NCBI GenBank assembly: GCA_027310725.1
Contig: DAIDAG010000039.1
Span: 1 to 64,000 of the forward strand
DNA: 64,000 nucleotides
Direction of reading: 5' to 3'
Source of the DNA: Sideroxydans sp.
Lineage (GTDB): Bacteria; Pseudomonadota; Gammaproteobacteria; Burkholderiales; Gallionellaceae
Below are positions 53,826-61,700 of this stretch, in pieces (the first letter of the stretch is position 1; every line of letters begins with the position of its first letter). Below the pieces are notes generated by a model, which was not told where the DNA came from, did no database searches, and worked only from the letters and a program-made list of their open reading frames with translations. Both the position numbers and the translations under genes were made by a program.

Positions 53826-55550
53826 ATGGATATAACGCTCCAACAATTCTACGATGCCCTCAACGCGCAAGAGAGGGCGTTCATACCCCAGCTTGCATCG
53901 GACAAACTTGGCTTGATCCTGAGAGCTGCGGTAAATGAGCTCGACTGGTTCTATTACAACTTGGCTAGGACAGACAATCCGACTTACGAACAGGAAGAGC
54001 GCTTTTACCTGCTCCGACTTGGAGCCACACGCCTAATACAACTCTCTCTTGACGCGCGCCCGTCGTTCGACGTTCCAAATGCAACATTTTGCCGCACAAC
54101 TGGCATTGCGATTCCTGTACTCGAAATCACGGTTGCGCTTGGAATGATAGAGCATGGTCGCCGCATGGCACAAATGGTATCAAGTGGATTTTGCCGCGTC
54201 GTGCGCACTGGCGATAATGAGTTTCATATCACTCTCCCCTCAATTATTCCGGATGATGAATATTATGAGAGAGCGGTCTCACAGCATTATCGTACGGAGT
54301 CCCGCAAGCGTTTTTGGAAACTACTGAAATCGAATTATGGCAGGAAGCTTGAAAAAGAAATCAATGATAAGCTCACTGAGTTGGTATACCCGTTCCAAAC
54401 TCACTTTATAGGGTACGACGCAGACCCTCTTCTTGATGAATACTTTTTTAGCATCGCATTAAGCGAAGTGCGGCTCCTTGATGGCTATGACACCTTCCAC
54501 TACGCAACACACTTTGGTGGAGTTCGGTATCAGCACTATATTCTTGCATTAACTTATTTCGTTTCCTTTTCCATTCGTCACGTGCGATTTGCGGAAGCGC
54601 TAGTCAAGAAGGAACCCAGCGTAAAACTGGAAAATATTCTCACTATATCGTCTGATGCTAATGGCTTCGTCGAAAGTATCCGAGATGTCATCAATTTCTT
54701 TGGCTCCTTCTACGAAGACTTCGAGGAGGTTAGTCGCGAAGGAGCTCAACGCATTTTTGAGGTTCTTTCTTGTAGCCGTAGTAACACGGCCCTCCTGTCC
54801 AGACCAGGATCGCCTTTACCCCTCATTATTCGAGGTTCGGAAGCCGGTTTCTTTCGTTGCTTAGCTGGTGCACATATCGAGCCGATGAATTTTTTGCTTA
54901 ATTCTTTGAGATATCACTTTCCCAGTGACTATGACAGACACCAACAGTCTCGGGAGAAAACCATGCAGACAGCTATCAAGCGCGTCTTGAACGATGGGAT
55001 TGTTGGACTTAAGTATCTAGAAAACATCAAGGTTCGGGTAAACGGTCGCGTGCTAACGGACATTGATCTTGCCATAATTGAAGAGGACACTGGCTCGGTC
55101 ATCCTCTGCCAGCTCAAATATCAAGAGCTGTATGGTTCCGATCTCCACGCAAAACACGCCCGGACGACCCGGCTTAAAGATCAAGTCAAGAGCTGGTTTG
55201 CAGCACTTGATCACTGGATTGATAGAGTCGGGGAGCCTGGCATTCGAGCATCTCTTCATTTGCCCAAGAGTGCTCCTCCTCTCTTCATTTACCGGTTAGT
55301 GATATCTAGGCACTATGGGCATCCTCTAAAGGGACTTGCAAATAATGCTGAGACCGCTTACGCAAATTGGGCACAACTCGTCAATTCGATTGAACTTGTA
55401 AGAAAGGAAATCCCCAGCCTTCAAAAATTAGCTAATCTCGTTACGATAATCAAAGGTTCTGAGGCTCCTAATGGGCCACGAGAGTGTCAAGTTGAGCCAA
55501 GAAGCGAATGGATAGTTAACAATCTTAAGTTCACCGTGAAGCAAGAATAG
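53826..55550 (+). CDS. Large hypothetical protein with C-terminal PD-(D/E)XK-like nuclease motif
   Basis: A 574-residue protein. The first 370 residues are mostly helical and unknown. The C-terminal part has VRVNGRVLTDIDLAIIEED, then SVILCQLKYQE, that is an aspartate followed about 14 residues later by Q-L-K: the (D)...(E/Q)xK layout of PD-(D/E)XK nucleases, with Gln replacing Glu as in some Mrr-like enzymes. TRLKDQVKSWFAAL downstream fits the following helix. No strong ribosome site precedes ATG 53826. Genomic setting suggests a stand-alone defence nuclease; activity is inferred from one motif. Confidence 0.7.
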   Translation: MDITLQQFYDALNAQERAFIPQLASDKLGLILRAAVNELDWFYYNLARTDNPTYEQEERFYLLRLGATRLIQLSLDARPSFDVPNATFCRTTGIAIPVLEITVALGMIEHGRRMAQMVSSGFCRVVRTGDNEFHITLPSIIPDDEYYERAVSQHYRTESRKRFWKLLKSNYGRKLEKEINDKLTELVYPFQTHFIGYDADPLLDEYFFSIALSEVRLLDGYDTFHYATHFGGVRYQHYILALTYFVSFSIRHVRFAEALVKKEPSVKLENILTISSDANGFVESIRDVINFFGSFYEDFEEVSREGAQRIFEVLSCSRSNTALLSRPGSPLPLIIRGSEAGFFRCLAGAHIEPMNFLLNSLRYHFPSDYDRHQQSREKTMQTAIKRVLNDGIVGLKYLENIKVRVNGRVLTDIDLAIIEEDTGSVILCQLKYQELYGSDLHAKHARTTRLKDQVKSWFAALDHWIDRVGEPGIRASLHLPKSAPPLFIYRLVISRHYGHPLKGLANNAETAYANWAQLVNSIELVRKEIPSLQKLANLVTIIKGSEAPNGPRECQVEPRSEWIVNNLKFTVKQE

Positions 55551-55731
55551 GGCTGAAATACTTAAAGAACTTATCTGCGCTCAAAAATAGTCAATTGCTG
55601 GTAACTATGTTGGTAACATATATGTATATAAATGATTATTTTATATATATTGATACCGTAGGGGACGCCAAATTTCAATCGCACGTTGCTTCAGGACGTG
55701 TGTCGCAGAATCCAAATAGCCTCGCTATTAA
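55551..55731. other. Right edge region of the island
   Basis: 181 bp, very AT-rich from about 55600 to 55660, between island cargo and alkA. TATGTT-GGT-AACATA (55606-55620) is a perfect 6-bp inverted repeat, and TGGTAAC occurs twice (55599, 55611). One of these could be the right attachment site, but neither repeats at the left edge, so this is unproven. Confidence 0.4.
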
Positions 55732-56634
55732 TCAATAAACAGCCGATGATTGCGCAGCCCAGATATGTGCTGCAACCAAGGCACGCCATGGCGAGAAATC
55801 TGCGAGCCACCCTGCGGTTTCTTCCGCGCCGGGTTTCTCCGGCAAATCCTGCAATGCCTGCAATCCACGACGTACGGCCGCATCACCATGCAGCGAACCG
55901 TCAAGCCAGCCGAATCCCCGCAGCAAAGCATAGTTGACAGTCCACGGCCCTATACCGCGTACAGCTTCAAGCCGTTCCCGCATCTCATCGATCGGCAACG
56001 TGCGTGCCCATGCATCCAAAGGAAGTCTGTCGTCTGCGACCAGTTGCGCGAGCTCACGCAGTGTTCTTGCCTTGGTCGCCGAAAAGCCAGCCTGCCTCAA
56101 GGTCGCCTCCGACAGTCCGATGATCTGCCTCGCGTCCGGGTAGCATAGCAGGCCGCCGGAATGCCGCACATTGGCGGCAGAGATCAACTTTCGCCGAATG
56201 GCGACCGCTGCGCTGACACTGATCTGCTGCCCCGTTACGGCCCAGGTCAGGGCCTCGAACGGAGTGGCGGCAACTGCCACGCGCAGCCCACGCTGGCGAG
56301 CGATCAGGGGGCCCATTTGCGGATGATCACGGAAACGCGTTTCAAACTCCTCTACTCGCTGAGTCAATCCGAGCATGCGCAGGATCATTGCTTCGAAGAC
56401 CGATCGGTTATCGCCGGGCAAGTGACCGTCGACAAACAGCATTGCATCTGCCTTGCGTTTACTGAAATTGATGTGCAGGCAGGCTGGCATCCCGCGCCAG
56501 ACTATTCCCTTCTGCAAGCCTGTAACGCTTACACGCTCGGCAACTTCCTGCGCATCCCTCCGATGGAAAGCCAGAATGTCGTCCGGCCGAAAGTCGGCGG
56601 GCAAAGAAATGGAGCAATGCAGTTGTGCAACCAT
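55732..56634 (-). CDS. alkA: DNA-3-methyladenine glycosylase II (AlkA-type)
   Basis: A 300-residue helix-hairpin-helix glycosylase that excises alkylated bases. The N-terminal AlkA domain (about 1-110) precedes the HhH-GPD domain: LTWAVTGQQISVSAAVAI, then the hairpin RLEAVRGIGPWTVNYALLRGFG and the catalytic aspartate in SLHGDAAVRRGL. Family knowledge places the Asp a fixed distance after the hairpin, as seen. It is 56 bp downstream of ada on the same strand, so alkylation repair genes form an operon, probably induced by methylated Ada. It marks the first conserved chromosomal gene right of the island. Confidence 0.92.
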   Translation of the reverse strand: MVAQLHCSISLPADFRPDDILAFHRRDAQEVAERVSVTGLQKGIVWRGMPACLHINFSKRKADAMLFVDGHLPGDNRSVFEAMILRMLGLTQRVEEFETRFRDHPQMGPLIARQRGLRVAVAATPFEALTWAVTGQQISVSAAVAIRRKLISAANVRHSGGLLCYPDARQIIGLSEATLRQAGFSATKARTLRELAQLVADDRLPLDAWARTLPIDEMRERLEAVRGIGPWTVNYALLRGFGWLDGSLHGDAAVRRGLQALQDLPEKPGAEETAGWLADFSPWRALVAAHIWAAQSSAVY

Positions 56635-56690
56635 CGGCTATTCACACGGGCGCGATTCGTGAAAAGTCGGGTTGATTATGGACTCAACTT

Positions 56691-57761
56691 TCATGACTTG
56701 CCCTCCCGTTCGAGCAACGCACGTTTGCGCTCGACGCCCCAACGGTAGCCGGAAAGCCCTCCGTCACTGCGCACGACCCGATGACAGGGAATCGCCACGG
56801 CCAACGCATTGGCCGCACACGCTTGGGCGACCGCTCGTGCGGACTTGGGCGCACCAATCTGCCGGGCCACATCGGAATAGCTCATCGTCGATCCGGCCGG
56901 TATCGCCCGCAGTGCCTGCCAGACACGTTGCTGGAACGCAGTACCGCGCACATCCAGTGGAAGGTCAAGACCCAGCTTCGGCATCTCCACGAATCCGACG
57001 ACCCTGGCAACCAGCTGCTCAAACCCGGTATCTCCGCCGATCAGGTCGGCTTTCGGGAAGCGGTCTTGCAGATCTCGTGCCAGCGCATCGGGGTCATCCC
57101 CCATCAGGATCGCACACACGCCCAATTCGCTGGCAGCAACCAGAATCGCGCCGAGAGAACATTCGCCCACAGCGAAGCGAATGACCGTATTGGCACCCCC
57201 GGCGCGAAAGTTCCCGGGCGTCATCCCCAGTATCTGATTCGATTCTTCATAGAAACGGCCGTTGGAGCCGTATCCGGCCTCATAGATGGCCTCGGTCACA
57301 TTTTTACTGTGCCCCAACTCCGCGCGAATCTTCCGGGCGCGATGAGCGGTCGCATAAGCCTTGGGCGTAACACCCGTAACCGCCTTGAAAAGGCGGTGCA
57401 GGTGAAAAGTGCTCATCTGAGCGCTCCGGGCCAGCTCGTCGAGGCCGGGTTCCGTCTCGGCTTGTTCAATCTGCCTGCACAATCCGGCAACCAGCTCAGC
57501 CTGTTGTTCTGCCAATGGGGGCTGATCGGGCTTGCAGCGTTTGCAGGGGCGAAATCCTGCATGTTCCGCATCTTCAGCCGTCAAATGAAAACTGACGTTC
57601 TCCGGCCTGGGGGTACGTGAACCACAAGAGGGTCTGCAGTAAACGCCGGTCGTCCGTACCGAATAAAAGAACTGGCCGTCCGCTCCCGAATCTCGGGAAA
57701 CGACGGCCTTCCAGCGAGGGTCGCTGATCGTTCTGGCGGCTTGTTCGGCATGCTTGGACAT
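56691..57761 (-). CDS. ada: Bifunctional Ada: methylation-responsive regulator and O6-methylguanine methyltransferase
   Basis: A 356-residue Ada protein. N-terminal zinc domain with cysteines 42, 46, 73 and 76 (TTGVYCRPSC, FRPCKRCKP), where Cys42 should take methyl from phosphotriesters; an AraC-type helix-turn-helix (MSTFHLHRLFKAVTGVTPK, then EAIYEAGYGSNGRFYE); and a C-terminal methyltransferase with Cys326 in AIPCHRVVR. Both acceptor cysteines are present, so it should be able to sense and repair damage. It leads the ada-alkA operon and, by family behaviour, activates it when methylated. Length and domain order are typical. Confidence 0.95.
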   Translation of the reverse strand: MSKHAEQAARTISDPRWKAVVSRDSGADGQFFYSVRTTGVYCRPSCGSRTPRPENVSFHLTAEDAEHAGFRPCKRCKPDQPPLAEQQAELVAGLCRQIEQAETEPGLDELARSAQMSTFHLHRLFKAVTGVTPKAYATAHRARKIRAELGHSKNVTEAIYEAGYGSNGRFYEESNQILGMTPGNFRAGGANTVIRFAVGECSLGAILVAASELGVCAILMGDDPDALARDLQDRFPKADLIGGDTGFEQLVARVVGFVEMPKLGLDLPLDVRGTAFQQRVWQALRAIPAGSTMSYSDVARQIGAPKSARAVAQACAANALAVAIPCHRVVRSDGGLSGYRWGVERKRALLEREGKS

Positions 57762-58183
57762 GTCCTGCTCCTTACCTTGTGCTGGATGGCAGGTACTTTA
57801 GGCGTTGGGCATCCGCGACACACTCCGAATCTTGCTTTTGAATTCCACCTGGAGCACTACACATTGCAGACTTCACGCCCGGAGCCCGTTCTGATTGTAT
57901 CAGCGATGAGGCGGCACACTTCGCCGAAGCATGAATCACTCCAGCCCGCGCCGCAATTCCGCGCGCTTTTCCATGGCAGCCATGGTCTTGGGCGTGGTAC
58001 GCTTCATTTCGACCGACTGCGACGACGCTTCCTGCCGGATCGTCACGGGCAGCCAAAACGATCGCATCCATTGTGCCGGTCAGCTTGCCGCCAATCGCGT
58101 ATCACGGGACGGCACTCCGTTAATGAATCATCGCAGTAAGCCGTTAGGTTTGATGTTCGTCTCATTACAAGAGGAGATCAATT
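57762..58183. promoter_or_regulatory. Divergent promoter region ada / DUF6781-like gene
   Basis: 422 bp between ada (minus) and the DUF6781-like gene (plus). It must contain the ada promoter and its Ada box, and AGGAG at 58171-58175 serves the rightward gene. A short open frame at 57936-58067 (minus) is listed separately with low confidence. No exact promoter is assigned. Confidence 0.4.
57936..58067 (-). CDS. Possible 43-residue small protein
   Basis: A short open frame starting MRSFWLPVTIRQEASS and ending AELRRGLE, with a basic, helix-prone second half (KRTTPKTMAAMEKRAEL). No ribosome site stands out and no homologue is known to me. It lies alone in the gap upstream of ada on the same strand. 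It may be a real small basic protein or chance. Confidence 0.22.
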   Translation of the reverse strand: MRSFWLPVTIRQEASSQSVEMKRTTPKTMAAMEKRAELRRGLE

Positions 58184-58867
58184 ATGCAGAATGAAACCGG
58201 TCACGACACCCCCTCCCTCGAAGCAGATGTACGCCACGCAGTCGAACAGGGAAACGACGTGCAGGAAAAGGTACGCCAGCTCACCTTGCGTGTCATCAGT
58301 ACACGTTCACTCGATATCAAGTCCGTGCGGGAGACTGCGGATGCGGTGTTGCGTGGAGCTCGAGCCGGCGTGCAAAAGGAGTTGGAACATTCGTCTGCGC
58401 AAACCCATATCGCACGGGATCACCTCCGGGAGGCTGTCGCAGGCCTGGATGTCGCGCTTGCACAATTTGCCGAGGCCGCAAAACTCGCCGTCGAGGAAGC
58501 TGCCGGACGGGCGCAACGATATTCCAGCGATGATCTCAAGAAGGCTCGTTCAGACCTGGAACGTCTGGAGACAATGTTCGAGGAAACCCTGCAGAACGCC
58601 GCCTCGGCTGCCAAGGATGCAACGGGAGAAATATTGCATGACCTGGCTGCTCACAGCCGCACCCATGGTTCTGCAGTCGGCAAGCAACTGAAAGAAACGC
58701 TGTCCGTCATCGCGCACCAGATCGGCGCGACGGGACGCGCGCAGGTTGGGGTTGGCCTGCACCTGGCGAAGAATACTTCCGATCTTGTGCGCCAAATTGC
58801 TGCCGGGGTACTCACTGGTCTGGCCGAACACGTTCGGCCAGACCAAGCCAAAGACAAGGGTGAGTGA
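58184..58867 (+). CDS. DUF6781-like amphipathic helical protein
   Basis: A 227-residue, almost wholly helical protein rich in Ala, Glu and Gln (ARAGVQKELEHSSAQTHIARDHLREAV, SDDLKKARSDLERLETMFEETLQ). The pattern resembles apolipoprotein-like or phasin-like helical bundles and matches what I recall of DUF6781. No signal peptide. AGGAG precedes ATG 58184. Its TGA overlaps the start of the ABC1/UbiB kinase gene, so the two are translationally coupled and probably act together, perhaps at a membrane surface or lipid interface (inference). Confidence 0.7.
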   Translation: MQNETGHDTPSLEADVRHAVEQGNDVQEKVRQLTLRVISTRSLDIKSVRETADAVLRGARAGVQKELEHSSAQTHIARDHLREAVAGLDVALAQFAEAAKLAVEEAAGRAQRYSSDDLKKARSDLERLETMFEETLQNAASAAKDATGEILHDLAAHSRTHGSAVGKQLKETLSVIAHQIGATGRAQVGVGLHLAKNTSDLVRQIAAGVLTGLAEHVRPDQAKDKGE

Positions 58868-60636
58868 TGTTTTGGCAGGCGACGACAACGGCGCGCGACC
58901 TCGGGCGGTTGCACGAAATCGCGTCGGTCCTTATCCGCTATGGTTTCGGCGACATCGTACGGCGGACGGGAATGTCAAATATCCTGGAGCGTGCGGGACA
59001 GGTGCTGCATTGGAAGCACGGGGACGAGCTGGCTCATCTGGAACCGCCCGCACGGGTGCGGCGCGCGCTCGAGGAACTGGGCCCGACCTTCGTCAAGCTT
59101 GGCCAGGTACTCGCGACGCGTGTAGACCTGTTCGAGCCCGCATGGATCGCGGAATTCAGCAAGCTTCAAGACAGCGCGCCACCGGCGCCCTATGCGGACA
59201 TACAACAGCAACTTGAAGAAGACCTGGGGGCGCCGCCCGACAAGATATTTGCGTCGTTCGATCCCGAACCCCTGGCCGCCGCCTCCATCGCACAGGTGTA
59301 TCACGCCCGCCTCGAAGACGGCAACGAAGTGGCGATCAAGGTACGGCGACCGGGAATCCGTCCGATCGTGGAAGCCGATCTGCGCCTGCTGATGCGCCTG
59401 GCGGAATTTGCCGAGGCGGAAAACAAGGAATGGCGCAATTTCCACCCGGTAGCAATAACCCGGCAGTTGTCGCAGTCGTTGCTGCGCGAGCTCGATTTCG
59501 CCCTGGAGTGCAGGAACAGCGAAATCATCGCAAACAATTTTGCGGGATACACGGATCAGGACACGGTGTCTGCCGACAGCACTGACGGGGCAGCAGCCGG
59601 GGACATAGCCGGAGCGCCTACCGCCCCCCTCCCCATCATCGTCATTCCTCGCGTCTACTGGCAGTGGACTGGCGAGCGGGTATGTGTCCAGGAATTCATT
59701 GGCGGCATTCCGGGGCGCAACCTTGCCGCAGTCGATCAGGCCGGCTACAGCCGCAAGATTCTTTCCCGGCGCGGGTCGCACGCCGTGTTGAAGATGATCG
59801 TCGAGGATGGATTCTTCCACGCGGATCCGCACCCCGGCAACGTGTTTTATCTGCCCGGCAACCGCATCGCCTTTATCGATTTCGGCATGGTCGGCCGGTT
59901 GACGGAAGAGCGCCGCACCCAGTTGATCCAGCTGTTGTTCGGCCTGGTGCGGCACGAGCCCGAGCGCGTTGCCGACGTGATGATCGAATGGGCCGGAAAC
60001 GGTTTCACGGACGAGGCGAGCCTGATACTGGAAATCCAGTCCTTCGTCGATCAATACCACGGCATACCTTTAAAAAAGGTCAGCCTCGGCGCCATGCTCA
60101 ACGACATCGTGGCGATCCTGCGCGGACACCGCGTGACACTGCCGGCCGACCTTGCGCTATTGATCAAGGCATTTATCACGCTGGAGGGCATGGGACGCGA
60201 GCTTGACCCGGACTTCGACGCCGCCAAAGAGGCGATGCCCATGCTGAAAAAGGCGCTTCGTGCGCGCTACACGCCGGCCGCGCTCATCAAGCGCGGCTGG
60301 CGATCTGCCAGTGCGATGCTCGGCCTGGTTTCGGATCTGCCTCACGATCTCTCCCGGCTGCTGCGCGCAGCAAGGCGCGGGAGCCTCGAGATCCATATCG
60401 ATGTCACCAACCTCAGGCACGTCGGCAATCAGCTAGATGGCGCCGCAAATCGGCTGGTGATCGGCATCGTAGTCGCCGCGCTCATTATCGGATCCTCGAT
60501 CGTCATGACCGTCCCCGGCGGTCCCAAGTTGCTGGGACTGCCGATTTTCGGCCTGCTCGGTTATCTCGGCTCGGCGGCCGGTGCCGTATGGCTGTTGCTG
60601 TCGATCTGGAAGAGCAACAGGGCAAATCGTGAGTGA
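58867..60636 (+). CDS. ABC1/UbiB family atypical kinase (AarF-like)
   Basis: A 589-residue ABC1-family kinase-like protein. The hallmark KxGQ motif is FVKLGQVLATRVDL, followed by the Ala-rich nucleotide loop PLAAASIAQVYHARL, Lys in VAIKVRRPG, the catalytic DGFFHADPHPGNVFYL and metal-binding FIDFGMVGRL. Two transmembrane helices close the C-terminus (about 535-585). UbiB members support ubiquinone synthesis, but this second-type member, paired with a helical protein and lacking ubi neighbours, may act in lipid or isoprenoid handling. A 24-residue Ala/Asp-rich insert occurs near residue 240. ATG 58867 (TGATG overlap) is chosen over GTG 58864. Confidence 0.88.
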   Translation: MFWQATTTARDLGRLHEIASVLIRYGFGDIVRRTGMSNILERAGQVLHWKHGDELAHLEPPARVRRALEELGPTFVKLGQVLATRVDLFEPAWIAEFSKLQDSAPPAPYADIQQQLEEDLGAPPDKIFASFDPEPLAAASIAQVYHARLEDGNEVAIKVRRPGIRPIVEADLRLLMRLAEFAEAENKEWRNFHPVAITRQLSQSLLRELDFALECRNSEIIANNFAGYTDQDTVSADSTDGAAAGDIAGAPTAPLPIIVIPRVYWQWTGERVCVQEFIGGIPGRNLAAVDQAGYSRKILSRRGSHAVLKMIVEDGFFHADPHPGNVFYLPGNRIAFIDFGMVGRLTEERRTQLIQLLFGLVRHEPERVADVMIEWAGNGFTDEASLILEIQSFVDQYHGIPLKKVSLGAMLNDIVAILRGHRVTLPADLALLIKAFITLEGMGRELDPDFDAAKEAMPMLKKALRARYTPAALIKRGWRSASAMLGLVSDLPHDLSRLLRAARRGSLEIHIDVTNLRHVGNQLDGAANRLVIGIVVAALIIGSSIVMTVPGGPKLLGLPIFGLLGYLGSAAGAVWLLLSIWKSNRANRE

Positions 60637-60704
60637 CGTCCGGGTTACCTGCAAAAGCCGGGCGCTACGAAGAATTGCACAAGCGCCGGGAAAAGGCGCC
60701 CTGC

Positions 60705-61628
60705 CTACAGCCCGCTCAGTATCTTGATATGAGCCATTGCGCTGCGTCCCAGCGCATGCATCGCATATCCGCCTTCCAGCGCCGAAACGATGCGTCCGTG
60801 GCAGTGCTTGTCCGCGACATGTTTCAGCTGCTGCGTCACCCAGCCGTAATCTCCATCCACCAGCCTTAGCATGGCCATGTCATCTTCCCGGTGGGCGTCG
60901 AATCCGGCTGAGATCATCAGAAATTCAGGCTTGAACGCTTCCAGCGCCGGCAACCAGCGGCTGGTGACGGCCGCGCGAAACTCTTCGCTACCTGCTCCTG
61001 CCGCCAATGGCACATTGATGATGTGATCATTGCCGCTGTCCGCGCCGCCATAAGGGTAGAAAGGGTGCTGGAACGTCGAGCACAACATCACTCGCAGATC
61101 GTCGTGGAATATCTGCTCGGTTCCGTTGCCGTGGTGCACGTCGAAATCGGCGATCGCCACCCGGCCCAACCCGTGCGCTGCCAGCGCGTGGGCAGCACCG
61201 ATGGCGACGTTGTTGAAGATGCAAAAACCCATCGCCCGGGCTCTTTCAGCATGGTGTCCCGGGGGACGGATATTGCAGAATGCGTTTTCGATCTTGCGTT
61301 CCATCACCATGTCCACTCCCAGCACCACGGCGCCTGCGGCGCGCAGTGCTGCCGGATAGGAGAACGGATTCATCTCCGTGTCGCCATCAAGCATCACCCT
61401 GCCCTCTTTCGGTGACATGGCTGCGATCAGGTCGACATAGCCGGCATCGTGCACCCGCAGCAATTGCTCGCGGGTCACTTCGGGCGCTTCATGATGCTGC
61501 AGGTAACCGAACAGCCCCGAAGCGATCAACTGGTCCTCGATGGCGTGGATGCGCGCCGGACATTCCGGATGGTCCGAACCCATGTCGTGCTTCAGGCAAA
61601 GCGGATGACTGATATAGGCGGTCTGCAT
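60705..61628 (-). CDS. Histone deacetylase/AcuC family deacetylase
   Basis: A 307-residue deacetylase of the arginase/HDAC fold. Starts MQTAYISHPLCLKHDMGSDHPECP as relatives do, which fixes ATG 61628. The catalytic histidine pair is in IRPPGHHAERARAMGFC; zinc ligands are in IADFDVHHGNGTEQIF and SAGFDAHREDDMA; the final tyrosine loop is LEGGYAMHALG. Substrates are acetyl-lysines or small acetylated amines. It is divergent from a Pat-type protein acetyltransferase with 72 bp between start codons, so the pair may write and erase the same lysine acetylation, an inference supported by adjacency only. Confidence 0.92.
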   Translation of the reverse strand: MQTAYISHPLCLKHDMGSDHPECPARIHAIEDQLIASGLFGYLQHHEAPEVTREQLLRVHDAGYVDLIAAMSPKEGRVMLDGDTEMNPFSYPAALRAAGAVVLGVDMVMERKIENAFCNIRPPGHHAERARAMGFCIFNNVAIGAAHALAAHGLGRVAIADFDVHHGNGTEQIFHDDLRVMLCSTFQHPFYPYGGADSGNDHIINVPLAAGAGSEEFRAAVTSRWLPALEAFKPEFLMISAGFDAHREDDMAMLRLVDGDYGWVTQQLKHVADKHCHGRIVSALEGGYAMHALGRSAMAHIKILSGL

Positions 61629-61700
61629 AGTATCGTCGCGGTAATGGTTGCTGTACGGTGATATCATACCCAATCAAGTCTTGTGCAGGAGCGCAATATC

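Larger units (their letters stand above)
31385..55690. mobile_element. Composite genomic island built from two integrase modules with defence cargo
   Basis: The region between the broken lipoprotein gene and alkA carries two homologous integrase modules in the same orientation (31385-33846 and 49307-51800), each followed by cargo of restriction/defence type. Gene content, weak synteny with housekeeping genes, many unknown genes and repeated non-coding blocks all point to acquisition. The left edge is set by the start of similarity between modules; the right edge (about 55550-55730, AT-rich) is approximate because no flanking direct repeat was identified. Confidence 0.7.

Noticed and set aside
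55640-55700. tRNA 3' end as the island attachment site (GGGGACGCCA near 55663)
   Set aside because: No T-arm or acceptor pairing upstream, and no copy of it at the left edge.
58975-60060. 361-codon open frame antisense to the ABC1 kinase
   Set aside because: Shadow of a strongly supported gene with intact kinase motifs on the plus strand.
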